Shown piece after piece: positions 8,154-16,122 of a stretch of 64,000 bases of DNA; position 1 is the first letter of the stretch; every line of letters starts with the position of its first letter. A model generated the notes under the pieces. The model saw nothing but the letters and a program-made list of their open reading frames with translations. It was not told the DNA's origin and did no database searches. Made by a program: the position numbers and the translations under genes. Source of the stretch: Rugamonas apoptosis (GTDB lineage Bacteria > Pseudomonadota > Gammaproteobacteria > Burkholderiales > Burkholderiaceae_D); assembly GCF_014042355.1 (NCBI RefSeq), contig NZ_JACEZU010000004.1, positions 248,001-312,000 of the forward strand, given 5' to 3'.

Positions 8154-8372
8154 TTATTTCCTTTCCAGGCCATGGCCGGCGCACAAGCCCTTGTTGCGGG
8201 CCGCACGCAGGCTGGCGTAACGGTCCACCAGCCAATAGCCGCAGCTCATCATCAGCACCAGCAAGGCGCCGCTCAGGACCGGCGGCGACGGCACGGGGAT
8301 GTGGGTCAGGCGGCAGCCGATGCCGACCACGAAGGACAGCAGCAATCCCATCACGATCTTGAAGTAGGACAT
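8154..8372 (-). CDS. XapX (DUF1427) small membrane protein, copy 1
   Basis: A 72-residue protein whose first 50 residues match XapX (KIVMGLLLSFVVGIGCRLTHIPVPSPPVLSGALLVLMMSCGY). It shares the R-x-x-x-I-P-x-P-x-P core with the second copy at 8000-8152 and adds a basic cytoplasmic tail of about 20 residues. A strong AAGGAGAG site precedes the start. Tandem XapX paralogues suggest a small heteromeric membrane channel or transporter working with the upstream amidohydrolase; this is inference. Confidence 0.8.
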   Translation of the reverse strand: MSYFKIVMGLLLSFVVGIGCRLTHIPVPSPPVLSGALLVLMMSCGYWLVDRYASLRAARNKGLCAGHGLERK

Positions 8373-8390
8373 ATTGCTCTCTCCTTTCGA

Positions 8391-10247
8391 TTAAAACGCA
8401 AAGCAGCTGCAACCGAGCGCGCCCCAGAATCCGGCAAATTCCGATACCGGCACGGTCGACTTGCGGGCCACGTCGTGCGCATGGGCGTGGACGGAGCAGG
8501 CGCCCCGGCACTGGTGGGCCATGGCAGCCGGCTTGGCGGGCTGCTTGGCCACAGGCCGGTAGTGCCCGCCCACCTTGGCCACGGGCGACCATTCCGGCAA
8601 GACCGGCAACGGCGGCGGCGCCAGGGGTGTGAACTCGGCCGCGCCGTACACGATCTTGCCGCCCACGATGGTCAGCACGGATTCGATGGCCTTGATGTCG
8701 TCCTCGGGCACGGCGAAGAAGTCCGCCGACAGCACGGCCAGGTCAGCCAGCTGGCCCGCCTTGATCTGCCCCTTCTTGCCCTGCTCATTGGAGAACCAGC
8801 TGCTGCCCCGGGTCCACAGTTCCAGCGCGGTGTCCCGCGACAGCCGGCCGGCGGCGTCGGCCAGGCGCAGGCCGCCCACGGTGCGGCCCGACACCAGCCA
8901 GTACAAGGCGGTCCAGGGGTTGTAGCTGGCCACCCGCGTGGCATCGGTGCCGGCGCCGACAGGGACACCCATCTCCAGCATCTTGGCGACCGGTGGCGTG
9001 GCGCGGGCGGCATCGGCGCCGTAGCGTTCGACGAAGTACTCGCCCTGGAACGCCATCCTGTGCTGGATGGCGATACCGCCGCCCAGCTTCCTGACCCGCT
9101 CGATATTGCGTTCGGTGATGGTTTCGGCATGGTCGAACATCCAGTGCAGGCCATCGAAGGGAATCTCGTTGTTGACCTTCTCGAACACGTCGAGCATGCG
9201 CGAAATCGATTCGTCGTAGGTGGCGTGCAGGCGGAACGGCCAGCGCTGGCTCACCAGGTGGCGCACCACCTTCTCCAGTTCCGCTTCCATGCCGTCGGCC
9301 AGCTCGGGCCGGGGTTCCAGGAAATCTTCGAAGTCGGCGGCGGAAAACACCAGCATCTCGCCGGCGCCGTTATGACGATAGAAGTCGCTGCCGTCGCCGG
9401 GCTTGACCAATTGGGTCCACTTCTCGAAGTCCTGCAGTTCCTGGCCCTTGTTCTGGGTGAACAGGTTGTAGGCGATGCGTATCGTCAGCTGTTCTTCCCT
9501 GGCCAACTGGTCGATGATGGCATAGTCCTCCGGATAGTTCTGGAAGCCGCCGCCGGCGTCGATGGCGCTGGTCAGGCCCAGGCGGTTCAGTTCGCGCATG
9601 AACTGGCGGGTCGAATTGACCTGCTGCTCCAGCGGCAGCTTGGGGCCCTTGGCCAGGGTCGCGTACAGGATCATCGCGTTGGGACGGGCGATCAGCATGC
9701 CGGTCGGGTTGCCGGCGGCGTCGCGCTGGATCTCGCCGCCGGGCGGGTTCGGGGTGTCCCTGGTGTAGCCGACCGCCCGCAGCGCGGCGCGGTTCAGCAG
9801 CGCGCGGTCGTACAGGTGCAGGATAAACACGGGGGTATCGGGTGCGGCCGCGTTGATTTCGTCCAGGGTCGGCATGCGCCGCTCGGCGAACTGGAACTCG
9901 GTCCAGCCGCCCACCACGCGCACCCACTGGGGCGACGGGGTGCGGGCCGCCTGCTCCTTCAGCATGCGCAAGGCGTCGGCCAGCGATGGCACGCCTTCCC
10001 AGCGCAGCTCCAGGTTGTAGTTCAGGCCACCGCGGATCAGGTGCAGGTGGGAGTCGTTCAGGCCGGGGATGACGGTACGGCGCCGCAGGTCGACCAGCCG
10101 GGTGGTGCCGCCCTGGTGGCGCATGATGTCGGCGTCGTCGCCCACGGCCAGCAGCTTGCCATCCTTGATGGCGACGGCGCTGGCCACGGGCTGGGCGCGG
10201 TCGACGGTGTGGATACGGCCATTGTGCAGGATCAGGTCGGCGTGCAT
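8391..10247 (-). CDS. YtcJ-like metal-dependent amidohydrolase
   Basis: A 618-residue amidohydrolase of the YtcJ/amidohydrolase-3 group. The N-terminal beta-sandwich (ADLILHNGRIHTVD) leads to the metal motif PGLNDSHLHL. Later parts include HATYDESISRML, MFDHAETITERN, VPVGAGTDATRVASYNPWTALYWLVSGRT and the closing sandwich GQLADLAVLSADFF. The start at 10247 has AAGGAAG 6 bases upstream; extension to 10316 has none. The tail of about 80 residues after the domain holds Cys and His residues (HQCRGACSVHAHAHD and ALGCSC) not usual in the family and could bind metal. Substrate is unknown. It follows the isochorismatase-like gene and precedes XapX, DoxX and YoaK. Confidence 0.88.
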   Translation of the reverse strand: MHADLILHNGRIHTVDRAQPVASAVAIKDGKLLAVGDDADIMRHQGGTTRLVDLRRRTVIPGLNDSHLHLIRGGLNYNLELRWEGVPSLADALRMLKEQAARTPSPQWVRVVGGWTEFQFAERRMPTLDEINAAAPDTPVFILHLYDRALLNRAALRAVGYTRDTPNPPGGEIQRDAAGNPTGMLIARPNAMILYATLAKGPKLPLEQQVNSTRQFMRELNRLGLTSAIDAGGGFQNYPEDYAIIDQLAREEQLTIRIAYNLFTQNKGQELQDFEKWTQLVKPGDGSDFYRHNGAGEMLVFSAADFEDFLEPRPELADGMEAELEKVVRHLVSQRWPFRLHATYDESISRMLDVFEKVNNEIPFDGLHWMFDHAETITERNIERVRKLGGGIAIQHRMAFQGEYFVERYGADAARATPPVAKMLEMGVPVGAGTDATRVASYNPWTALYWLVSGRTVGGLRLADAAGRLSRDTALELWTRGSSWFSNEQGKKGQIKAGQLADLAVLSADFFAVPEDDIKAIESVLTIVGGKIVYGAAEFTPLAPPPLPVLPEWSPVAKVGGHYRPVAKQPAKPAAMAHQCRGACSVHAHAHDVARKSTVPVSEFAGFWGALGCSCFAF

Positions 10248-10283
10248 ATTGCTTCCTTTGTGTCGGCGGTGAAGATGACTGAA

Positions 10284-10322
10284 GCTGGCTTGCCAACCCG
10301 TGTTCCGGGCGGGCAAGCCAGC
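10284..10322. other. intergenic hairpin between hydrolase genes
   Basis: GCTGGCTTGCC (10284-10294) pairs exactly with GGCAAGCCAGC (10312-10322) around a 17-base loop, in the 104-base gap after the isochorismatase-like gene. No T run follows on either strand, so it may protect mRNA ends or give partial termination rather than end transcription. Confidence 0.55.
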
Positions 10323-10351
10323 GTGTTCAGCCAGCGGATGGGCTCAGGCGC

Positions 10352-11005
10352 TTAATGACCTTCGGACGCGTTGAACATGGTCTTGGCGTAGATCAGGCCC
10401 AGGCCATAGCCGCCGCCATGCGCGATCGAGGTGGCCACGGTCTGATTGTACGTCTCGCCGCGGGCCCAGTCGCGCTGCAATTCCAGCAGGTACTGCAGCG
10501 ACGTCATGGGACGGGCGCCGGCCTGGATCATGCGTTCCATGGCGCGCTGGTGGGCTTCATCGGACACGTCGCCGCAGGCGTCGGCGATGACGTACACCTC
10601 GAAGCCCTGGTCCAGCGCCGACAGCGCGGGGCCGACGATGCAGACCGAGGTCCACAGCCCGGCCAGCACGATCTTGTCCTTGCCGATGGCGTTGACGCGC
10701 TCGGCGATGCGGCCGTCTTCCCAGGTGTTCATGGTGGTGCGGTCGATCACTTGCTCGTCGGGGAAGACCGACTTGATCTCGTCGAAGATGGGGCCGGAGA
10801 ACGACTTTTCCGCCACCGTGGTGAGGATGGTCGACGCGTTGAATTCCTTGGCTGCCTTGGCGACCAGGGCGGCGTTGTTGCGCAGCAGCGTGGCGTCGAT
10901 GGACTTGGTGGCGAACGACATCTGCGACTGGTGGTCGATCATGATCAGGGTATGGTTGCCTGGGTTCAGCAGGGTCTTGCCGGGTTGGGCGGTGGCGATG
11001 GGCAT
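10352..11005 (-). CDS. isochorismatase-like cysteine hydrolase (YcaC type)
   Basis: A 217-residue cysteine hydrolase of the isochorismatase superfamily, closest in pattern to YcaC. Asp24 (TLIMIDHQSQM) and Cys122 (AGLWTSVCIVGPAL) are the expected nucleophile-site residues, and the cis-peptide motif lies just before the Cys. AAGGAG precedes the start by 8 bases. It is first in the reverse-strand unit and has the long regulatory gap upstream. YcaC-type enzymes have no firm physiological substrate; linkage to an amidohydrolase suggests stepwise hydrolysis of a small amide or ester. Confidence 0.88.
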   Translation of the reverse strand: MPIATAQPGKTLLNPGNHTLIMIDHQSQMSFATKSIDATLLRNNAALVAKAAKEFNASTILTTVAEKSFSGPIFDEIKSVFPDEQVIDRTTMNTWEDGRIAERVNAIGKDKIVLAGLWTSVCIVGPALSALDQGFEVYVIADACGDVSDEAHQRAMERMIQAGARPMTSLQYLLELQRDWARGETYNQTVATSIAHGGGYGLGLIYAKTMFNASEGH

Positions 11006-11052
11006 GATGGGCTCCTTGCAGGTAATAAATGGTGATTGCCGAAATAAAATAG

Positions 11053-11065
11053 TCGAATAATTCGA
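11053..11065. promoter_or_regulatory. TCGAAT-N-ATTCGA palindrome upstream of the hydrolase operon
   Basis: TCGAATAATTCGA is a perfect 6+1+6 palindrome 48 bases before the isochorismatase-like start. It resembles the core of the larger palindrome at 11186-11214, so both may bind the same regulator. Confidence 0.5.
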
Positions 11066-11185
11066 ACGAACGCCAGGCAGGATTTCCTGAATCTTGGACT
11101 GTTTCCCTGCATGCCCGCCCGCCTAGCTATGCGATGGAGACAGTATGATCATCAGGCCAATAAATGAAAAACGGAAAAATTGCAC

Positions 11186-11214
11186 TGTCATATTCGAAAA
11201 ATTCGAACATGACA
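11186..11214. promoter_or_regulatory. 29-base near-perfect palindrome, probable operator
   Basis: The layout is TGTCAT-N-TTCGAA-NNN-TTCGAA-N-ATGACA, symmetric at every position except three centre bases and one base in each arm. The gap 11006-11376 serves divergent promoters of the hydrolase operon and nrdD. The AT-rich dyad with nested TTCGAA palindromes looks like a two-dimer operator. Its distance from the isochorismatase-like gene (about 180 bases) fits an activator or looping site. Confidence 0.6.
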
Positions 11215-11271
11215 GATCGATCATGGCTCATGACGATGGGCGGGCCCAAGACGCCGCCAGCCGCGTCTTTC

Positions 11272-11285
11272 TTAACCTGAATCAA
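11272..11285 (+). promoter_or_regulatory. FNR-like site upstream of nrdD
   Basis: TTAACCTGAATCAA matches TTGAT-N4-ATCAA in the first two bases and the whole right half, followed by G as at nirK and norB. Its centre is about 41 bases before the first NrdR box, placing it correctly for activation of an anaerobic nrdD promoter. Confidence 0.5.
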
Positions 11286-11318
11286 GAATCGGAAAAGATG
11301 TTCCGGGATTGATTGACC

Positions 11319-11365
11319 ACACCATATCTAGTGATTAATCTGTAGTTCCAAACTACAGATAGTAT
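11319..11365 (+). promoter_or_regulatory. tandem NrdR boxes of the nrdD promoter
   Basis: ACACCATATCTAGTGA (11319-11334) and AAACTACAGATAGTAT (11350-11365) match the NrdR box ACACWATATATWGTGT at 13 and 12 of 16 positions. Their starts are 31 bases apart, the three-turn spacing typical of NrdR pairs. A perfect inverted repeat, ATCTGTAGTT (11338-11347) with AACTACAGAT (11351-11360), overlaps the second box. NrdR, encoded elsewhere, would repress nrdD when dATP is high. Confidence 0.65.
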
Positions 11366-11376
11366 CCGGAGGGATT

Positions 11377-13392
11377 GTGGGCGAAGCCATGCAACAAACA
11401 AACATCATCAAGCGCGACGGTTCGCGGCAACATTTCGACGCCGCCAAGATCGTCGCCGCCCTGCAAAGCGCCGGCCTGGCCACCGGCGAATTCGACGCCG
11501 ACGGCGCCAGCCGCCTGGCCCAGGTCACCGTGCTGCGCCTGAGCGACATGACGGACCTGGCGCAACTGACCGTGGAACGCGTGCAGGACACGGTGGAATC
11601 CGTACTGTACGACGCCGGCCACCGCAAGACGCTGCGCGCCTACGTGGTCTACCGCGAGCAGCACCGCAGCCTGCGCCAGGACCGCAAATCGCTGGTGGAC
11701 GTGGAATCGTCGATCAACGAATACCTGAACCAGCAGGACTGGCGCGTGAACGCCAACGCCAACCAGGGCTACTCGCTCGGTGGCCTGATTCTGAACGTGT
11801 CGGGCAAGGTGATCGCCAACTACTGGCTCAATCACGTGTATCCGCCGGAAGTGGGCCAGGCCCACCGCGACGCCGACATCCATATCCACGATCTGGACAT
11901 GCTGGCCGGTTACTGCGCCGGCTGGTCGCTGCGCACCCTGCTCAACGAGGGCTTGAACGGCGTGCCAGGCAAGGTGGAATCGAGCCCGCCCAAGCACATG
12001 TCGAGCGCCATCGGCCAGATCGTCAATTTCCTGGGCACGCTGCAGAACGAATGGGCCGGCGCGCAGGCGTTCAGTTCCTTCGACACCTACATGGCGCCCT
12101 ACATCCGCAAGGACAGCCTGTCATACGACGAAGTGAAGCAGTATGTGCAGGAACTGATCTACAACCTCAACGTGCCGTCGCGCTGGGGCACCCAGACCCC
12201 GTTCACCAACCTCACCTTCGACTGGGTCTGCCCGGAAGACTTGCGTGAACAGGTGCCCGTGATCGCCGGCCAGGAAATGCCGTTCACCTACGGCGACCTG
12301 CAGGACGAGATGGACATGATCAACCGCGCCTACATCGAGATCATGATGACGGGCGACGCCAAGGGCCGCGCGTTCACCTTCCCGATCCCGACCTACAACA
12401 TCACCGAGGATTTCGCCTGGGACAGCCCGAACGCGGAACTGCTGTTCGAGATGACGGCGCGCTACGGCCTGCCCTACTTCCAGAACTTCATCAATTCGGA
12501 ACTGAAGCCGAACATGATCCGCTCCATGTGCTGCCGCCTGCAGCTGGACCTGCGCGAGCTGCTCAAGCGCGGCAACGGCCTGTTCGGCTCGGCCGAGCAA
12601 ACCGGTTCGCTGGGCGTGGTCACCGTCAACTGCGCGCGCCTGGGCCACCTGCACCGTGGCGATGAAGCGGGCCTGCTGGCCGCGCTGGACCGCCTGCTGG
12701 TACTGGGCAAGCAAAGCCTGGAGATCAAGCGCAAGGTCATCCAGCGCCATATGGACAACGGCCTGTTCCCGTACACCAAACGCTACCTGGGCACGCTGCG
12801 CAACCACTTCTCCACGCTGGGTGTGAACGGCATCAACGAGATGATCCGCAACTTCAGCGACGACGCCGACGACATCACCACCCCGCTGGGCCGCGATTTC
12901 GCCCTGCGCCTGCTGGACCACGTACGTGCGCGCATGCTGGAGTTCCAGGACGAGACGGGCCATATGTACAACCTGGAAGCCACCCCGGCTGAAGGCACGA
13001 CCTACCGCTTCGCCAAGGAAGACCGCAAGCGCTATCCCGAGATCCTGCAGGCCGGCACCAAGGACATGCCTTACTACACCAACTCCTCGCAACTGCCGGT
13101 CGGCTTCACGGACGACCCGTTCGAGGCGCTGGAACAGCAGGACGCGCTGCAACGCAAGTACACCGGCGGCACCGTGCTGCACTTGTACATGACGGAAGCG
13201 CTGTCCAGTCCCGACGCCTGCCGCACGCTGGTGCGCCGCGCGCTGGGCCGCTTCGGCCTGCCGTACATCACCATCACGCCGACCTTCTCGATCTGCCCGA
13301 AACACGGCTATCTGAGCGGCAGCCACAAGTTCTGTCCAAAATGCGATGCCGACCTGATCGCACGCCAGCAACGCGACGTTGCAACCAACTAA
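11377..13392 (+). CDS. nrdD: class III anaerobic ribonucleoside-triphosphate reductase, large chain lacking its glycyl loop
   Basis: Makes deoxyribonucleotides without oxygen. The 671-residue product has an N-terminal ATP-cone (NIIKRDGSRQHFDAAKIVAAL, residues 6-95) and the NrdD barrel, with SLGGLILNVSGKVIANYWL, HIHDLDMLAGYCAGWSL and YITITPTFSICPKHGYLSG. The C-terminus keeps zinc-type cysteines (ICPKHGYL and FCPKCDAD) but stops before the glycyl-radical loop, which is encoded by the next gene. GGAGGG ends 3 bases before the GTG at 11377; the ATG at 11389 is an alternative start. An FNR-like site and NrdR boxes precede it. The three nrd genes are spaced by 14 and 1 bases. Confidence 0.93.
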   Translation: MGEAMQQTNIIKRDGSRQHFDAAKIVAALQSAGLATGEFDADGASRLAQVTVLRLSDMTDLAQLTVERVQDTVESVLYDAGHRKTLRAYVVYREQHRSLRQDRKSLVDVESSINEYLNQQDWRVNANANQGYSLGGLILNVSGKVIANYWLNHVYPPEVGQAHRDADIHIHDLDMLAGYCAGWSLRTLLNEGLNGVPGKVESSPPKHMSSAIGQIVNFLGTLQNEWAGAQAFSSFDTYMAPYIRKDSLSYDEVKQYVQELIYNLNVPSRWGTQTPFTNLTFDWVCPEDLREQVPVIAGQEMPFTYGDLQDEMDMINRAYIEIMMTGDAKGRAFTFPIPTYNITEDFAWDSPNAELLFEMTARYGLPYFQNFINSELKPNMIRSMCCRLQLDLRELLKRGNGLFGSAEQTGSLGVVTVNCARLGHLHRGDEAGLLAALDRLLVLGKQSLEIKRKVIQRHMDNGLFPYTKRYLGTLRNHFSTLGVNGINEMIRNFSDDADDITTPLGRDFALRLLDHVRARMLEFQDETGHMYNLEATPAEGTTYRFAKEDRKRYPEILQAGTKDMPYYTNSSQLPVGFTDDPFEALEQQDALQRKYTGGTVLHLYMTEALSSPDACRTLVRRALGRFGLPYITITPTFSICPKHGYLSGSHKFCPKCDADLIARQQRDVATN

Positions 13393-13406
13393 ACGAAAGG
13401 AACACC

Positions 13407-13604
13407 ATGAACGATATGAGCCAGACCACCCTGCACATGATGCCACGTACCGTGGTACTGAACGACGCCGACCGCCAGCCGTGCGAAATCTGGACCCGCG
13501 TGATGGGCTACCACCGTCCAGTGTCGTCCTTCAACACGGGCAAGAAGGGCGAATTCTACGAGCGTAAATACTTCCAGGAGCCGCAGAGCACTGCGGCCTG
13601 CTAG
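13407..13604 (+). CDS. separate glycyl-radical peptide of class III RNR
   Basis: A 65-residue protein whose second half, CEIWTRVMGYHRPVSSF, matches the C-terminal glycyl-radical loop normally fused to NrdD (RV-x-GY-x-RPVSxxN-x-GK). Gly34 is the candidate radical site. The first 25 residues (MNDMSQTTLHMMPRTVVLND) are unlike NrdD and may dock the peptide on the large chain. It has its own AAAGGA site and ATG, 14 bases after the nrdD stop, and ends one base before nrdG. The intact start signals and the new N-terminus argue for a true split protein rather than a broken gene. Confidence 0.85.
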   Translation: MNDMSQTTLHMMPRTVVLNDADRQPCEIWTRVMGYHRPVSSFNTGKKGEFYERKYFQEPQSTAAC

Positions 13605-13605
13605 C

Positions 13606-14313
13606 ATGGACGCCGGCCAGCTCAAGGTGGGCGGCTTCACGCCGTTCACCGCCACCGACTACCCCGGCCACCTGGCGGCGGTAGTGTTCGTGCAGGGATG
13701 CGCGTGGCGTTGCGGTTATTGCCACAACCCGCACCTGCAATCGCGTCCCAAGCGCAGCCCGCTGGCCTGGTCCAGCGTGCTGAAGGTGCTGCAAAAGCGG
13801 GCCGGCCTGATCGACGGCGTGGTCTTCAGCGGCGGCGAACCGACCACCGACCCGGCCCTGCCTGCGGCGGTGGACGAAGTGCGCGCACTGGGATTCAAGG
13901 TGGGCCTGCACACGGCCTGCATCTACCCGGACCGGCTGCGCGAGCTGTTGCCGAAGCTGGACTGGGTGGGTTTCGACGTCAAAGCCCCATTCGAGCATTA
14001 TGCGGCCGTCACGGGCGCGCCGGGCAGCGGCGTGGACGCCGAAGCGTGCGCACGCGCCATTCTGGAAAGCGGGATTCCGTATGAATGCCGCACCACCGTG
14101 CATCCCACCCTGCTCAAGCCCGACGGCATCATCGCGCTGGCGCACACGCTGGCGGACATGGGGGTGAAGAACTATGTGCTGCAGGAGTTTCGTTCGCAAG
14201 GCTGCGGTGATGGGGCGCTGAGCGCCGGTGCGGTGGCCGGCTATCCCGGCCCGGCCATCGTCAGCGCCGTGTCGGACATGTTCCCGCACTTTACGATGCG
14301 GCGTAGCCATTAA
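13606..14313 (+). CDS. nrdG: anaerobic RNR-activating radical SAM protein
   Basis: A 235-residue radical SAM enzyme that uses a 4Fe-4S cluster and S-adenosylmethionine to create the glycyl radical of class III RNR. The cluster motif is Cys32-x3-Cys36-x2-Cys39 (GCAWRCGYCHNP), with VFSGGEPTTDP for SAM binding. The start is one base after the stop of the glycyl-radical peptide, so translation is coupled. Length is within the range of the longer NrdG group. Its target here should be the 65-residue peptide docked on NrdD. Confidence 0.93.
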   Translation: MDAGQLKVGGFTPFTATDYPGHLAAVVFVQGCAWRCGYCHNPHLQSRPKRSPLAWSSVLKVLQKRAGLIDGVVFSGGEPTTDPALPAAVDEVRALGFKVGLHTACIYPDRLRELLPKLDWVGFDVKAPFEHYAAVTGAPGSGVDAEACARAILESGIPYECRTTVHPTLLKPDGIIALAHTLADMGVKNYVLQEFRSQGCGDGALSAGAVAGYPGPAIVSAVSDMFPHFTMRRSH

Positions 14314-14324
14314 AGAGTGAAAAA

Positions 14325-14431
14325 GGCGGGGGTCAGTTCCGGCAACGCGCCAAAAAGGCGGGGGTCAGTTCCCAAAAAAGGCGGGGGTCAGTTCCGGCAA
14401 CGCGCCATGGCGCATTGCCGGAACTGACCCC
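14325..14431. repeat. REP/BIME-like cluster, three direct copies plus one inverted
   Basis: GGCGGGGGTCAGTTCC occurs at 14325-14340, 14357-14372 and 14380-14395, copies one and three followed by GGCAACGCGCC. An inverted copy follows, so 14384-14407 and 14408-14431 form a 48-base hairpin with one mismatch. This fills the gap after nrdG and looks like a REP cluster spread by a transposase of the kind found at 24953. It may also end transcription. Confidence 0.75.
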
Positions 14432-14484
14432 AGCTACTCGCGCCGCATCATCATGCGCGGCGCGTGAACTTCCCTCTTCTCTTC

Positions 14485-16122
14485 TTAAGCTGCCGGTGTT
14501 GCGCTCTGCAGGCGGCGCACGCCGTCCACAAAACGCGCCAGCGTGGCCGACAAGGCGCCGCGCGGCAGCATCGCTTCGATCAACTGGAACTTGCCGCGCG
14601 TGGCCAATGCCTTTTGCAGCGCCTGTTGCAGTTGTTCCCGCGTTTCGGCACGGTAGCCATCGCCGCCCAGGGCTGGCACCGCGTCCGCGAAGTGCCAGTC
14701 GCTCAAGTCGTTGTAGCGGGCGGTGGGCTGGAAGGTGCGCAGCATCTCCCAACCGCAGTTGTTGAACACAATGACGATGGGGTCCCAGCCATAGCGCTGG
14801 CAGTTGCCCAGTTCCCAGCCCGTCATCTGGAACGCGCCGTCGCCCACCAGGATGATGGGGCGTTCACCGCTCGATGCCTGCAAGCCCAGGCCAGCCGGCA
14901 CGCCGTAACCCATGGTGGCGTAGTAGCCGGGCGCCAGAAGGGCCGTGTTCTCGATGTCGAGCGCCGTAAAGAAGCAGTCGCCGATATCGGAGACGATGGG
15001 CATGCGGCCATGGCTGGCCATCAGATCGTTCACTGCGCGGGCGATATCCATCGGCTCGATGCGTTCGCCGTCCGCCTGCAGCTCGTGGGGATAGCGCGCC
15101 ATCTTGTGCTCGGGCGCTTGCGGCGCCAGCGATTGCGCGCTCGCCAGCAAGCCGTCCAGCAGCGCTTCCAGCGAAATATCGGGATAGACGTGGTAACCCA
15201 TCGACACCTGGCCGTCCAGCGCCAGGATACCGCGCCGCATGTCGATCTTGCGTTCGGAGACGCCGAAATTGGTATCCGAGACGAGCACGCCCAGCATCAG
15301 CAGCGCGTCCGACTCCTCCACCGCCTGGGTGATGGCCGGATCGCCCGCGACGCCGAGATAGGTGCCCATTAGCGGTGCGTCCGTGTCGGCCAGCAGGCCC
15401 CGTCCCATGATGGTGGTGGCCACCGGCACGCGCAGCAGCTTGGCCAGCCGCGCCACCTTCTCCTCGACGCCGAAGCGGCGGATCTCGATCCCCACCAGCA
15501 GCACGGGATTGCGGGCCTGTGCCAGCCGCGCCAGCAGTTCCTGCACGCAGGCTTGCAGCGCCTCCACGTCACGCGCGGGCGCGGGCAGGCGCGGCACGGG
15601 CTCGCACGGGACGGCCACCATGTCGCGCGGCAGTTCGATGTAGACGGGGCGCGACTGCGTCTGGCAGTTGCGCAGCACGCGGGCGATGTCGGCCGGCGCC
15701 GTCTCGGCGTTGTTGAGCACCACCTGGTCGCAAGTGATCTCGCGGAAGATGGCCAGCTGGGAGTCCAGCGTGCGGGTCTGGTGGTGCAGCAGGAAGCCAT
15801 TGCGGCGCTCGTGCGCGGCGGGCGCGCCGGAGATGATCACCATCGGCACCTTCTCCGCATAGGACGAGGCGACCGCGTTGACCATGTTGAGCGCACCTGC
15901 GCCGTAGGTGACCACGGCCACACCGAGGCCGCCGCCCTGGAAGCGGGCCGCCGCGTCGGCAGCGAAGCCCACGCCCGGTTCATGGCTCAGGGTATACAGC
16001 GGCAGCACTTGCGATTGTTCGACCTGCTGGAAGAACGGCAGCACGAAGTCGCCGGGCAGGCCAAACAGTTCGCGTGCGCCGTGCGCCTTGAGCGCGTGCA
16101 GCAGTGACAGGGATAGGTTCAT
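14485..16122 (-). CDS. ThDP-dependent indolepyruvate/phenylpyruvate decarboxylase-like enzyme
   Basis: A 545-residue thiamine diphosphate enzyme of the pyruvate/indolepyruvate decarboxylase family. It has the N-terminal pyrimidine-binding domain (HALKAHGARELFGLPGDFVLPFF, SHEPGVGFAADAAAR with the ThDP Glu), a middle domain, and the ThDP motif GDGAFQMTGWELGN ending in NN at about 26 residues. The substrate is probably an aromatic 2-keto acid, but close homologues with other substrates exist. GAGGAG precedes the ATG at 16122, which overlaps the upstream stop as ATGA. It is last in the ubiU-ubiV-ubiT-DGC unit, an unusual location. Confidence 0.8.
   Translation of the reverse strand: MNLSLSLLHALKAHGARELFGLPGDFVLPFFQQVEQSQVLPLYTLSHEPGVGFAADAAARFQGGGLGVAVVTYGAGALNMVNAVASSYAEKVPMVIISGAPAAHERRNGFLLHHQTRTLDSQLAIFREITCDQVVLNNAETAPADIARVLRNCQTQSRPVYIELPRDMVAVPCEPVPRLPAPARDVEALQACVQELLARLAQARNPVLLVGIEIRRFGVEEKVARLAKLLRVPVATTIMGRGLLADTDAPLMGTYLGVAGDPAITQAVEESDALLMLGVLVSDTNFGVSERKIDMRRGILALDGQVSMGYHVYPDISLEALLDGLLASAQSLAPQAPEHKMARYPHELQADGERIEPMDIARAVNDLMASHGRMPIVSDIGDCFFTALDIENTALLAPGYYATMGYGVPAGLGLQASSGERPIILVGDGAFQMTGWELGNCQRYGWDPIVIVFNNCGWEMLRTFQPTARYNDLSDWHFADAVPALGGDGYRAETREQLQQALQKALATRGKFQLIEAMLPRGALSATLARFVDGVRRLQSATPAA

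Noticed and set aside
7980..10355. Long forward reading frame over the amidohydrolase gene
   Set aside because: Shadow of the reverse-strand amidohydrolase; no domain match and no ribosome site.
13393..13406. nrdD split as a sequencing error or broken gene
   Set aside because: The small gene has an ATG, a good ribosome site and an N-terminus that does not continue NrdD, so a true split is more likely. A check of the sequence is still the decisive test.
14325..14431. Possible CRISPR array after nrdG
   Set aside because: Repeat spacing is irregular (32 then 23 bases), the spacer-like parts are partly repeated, one copy is inverted, and no cas genes are near.
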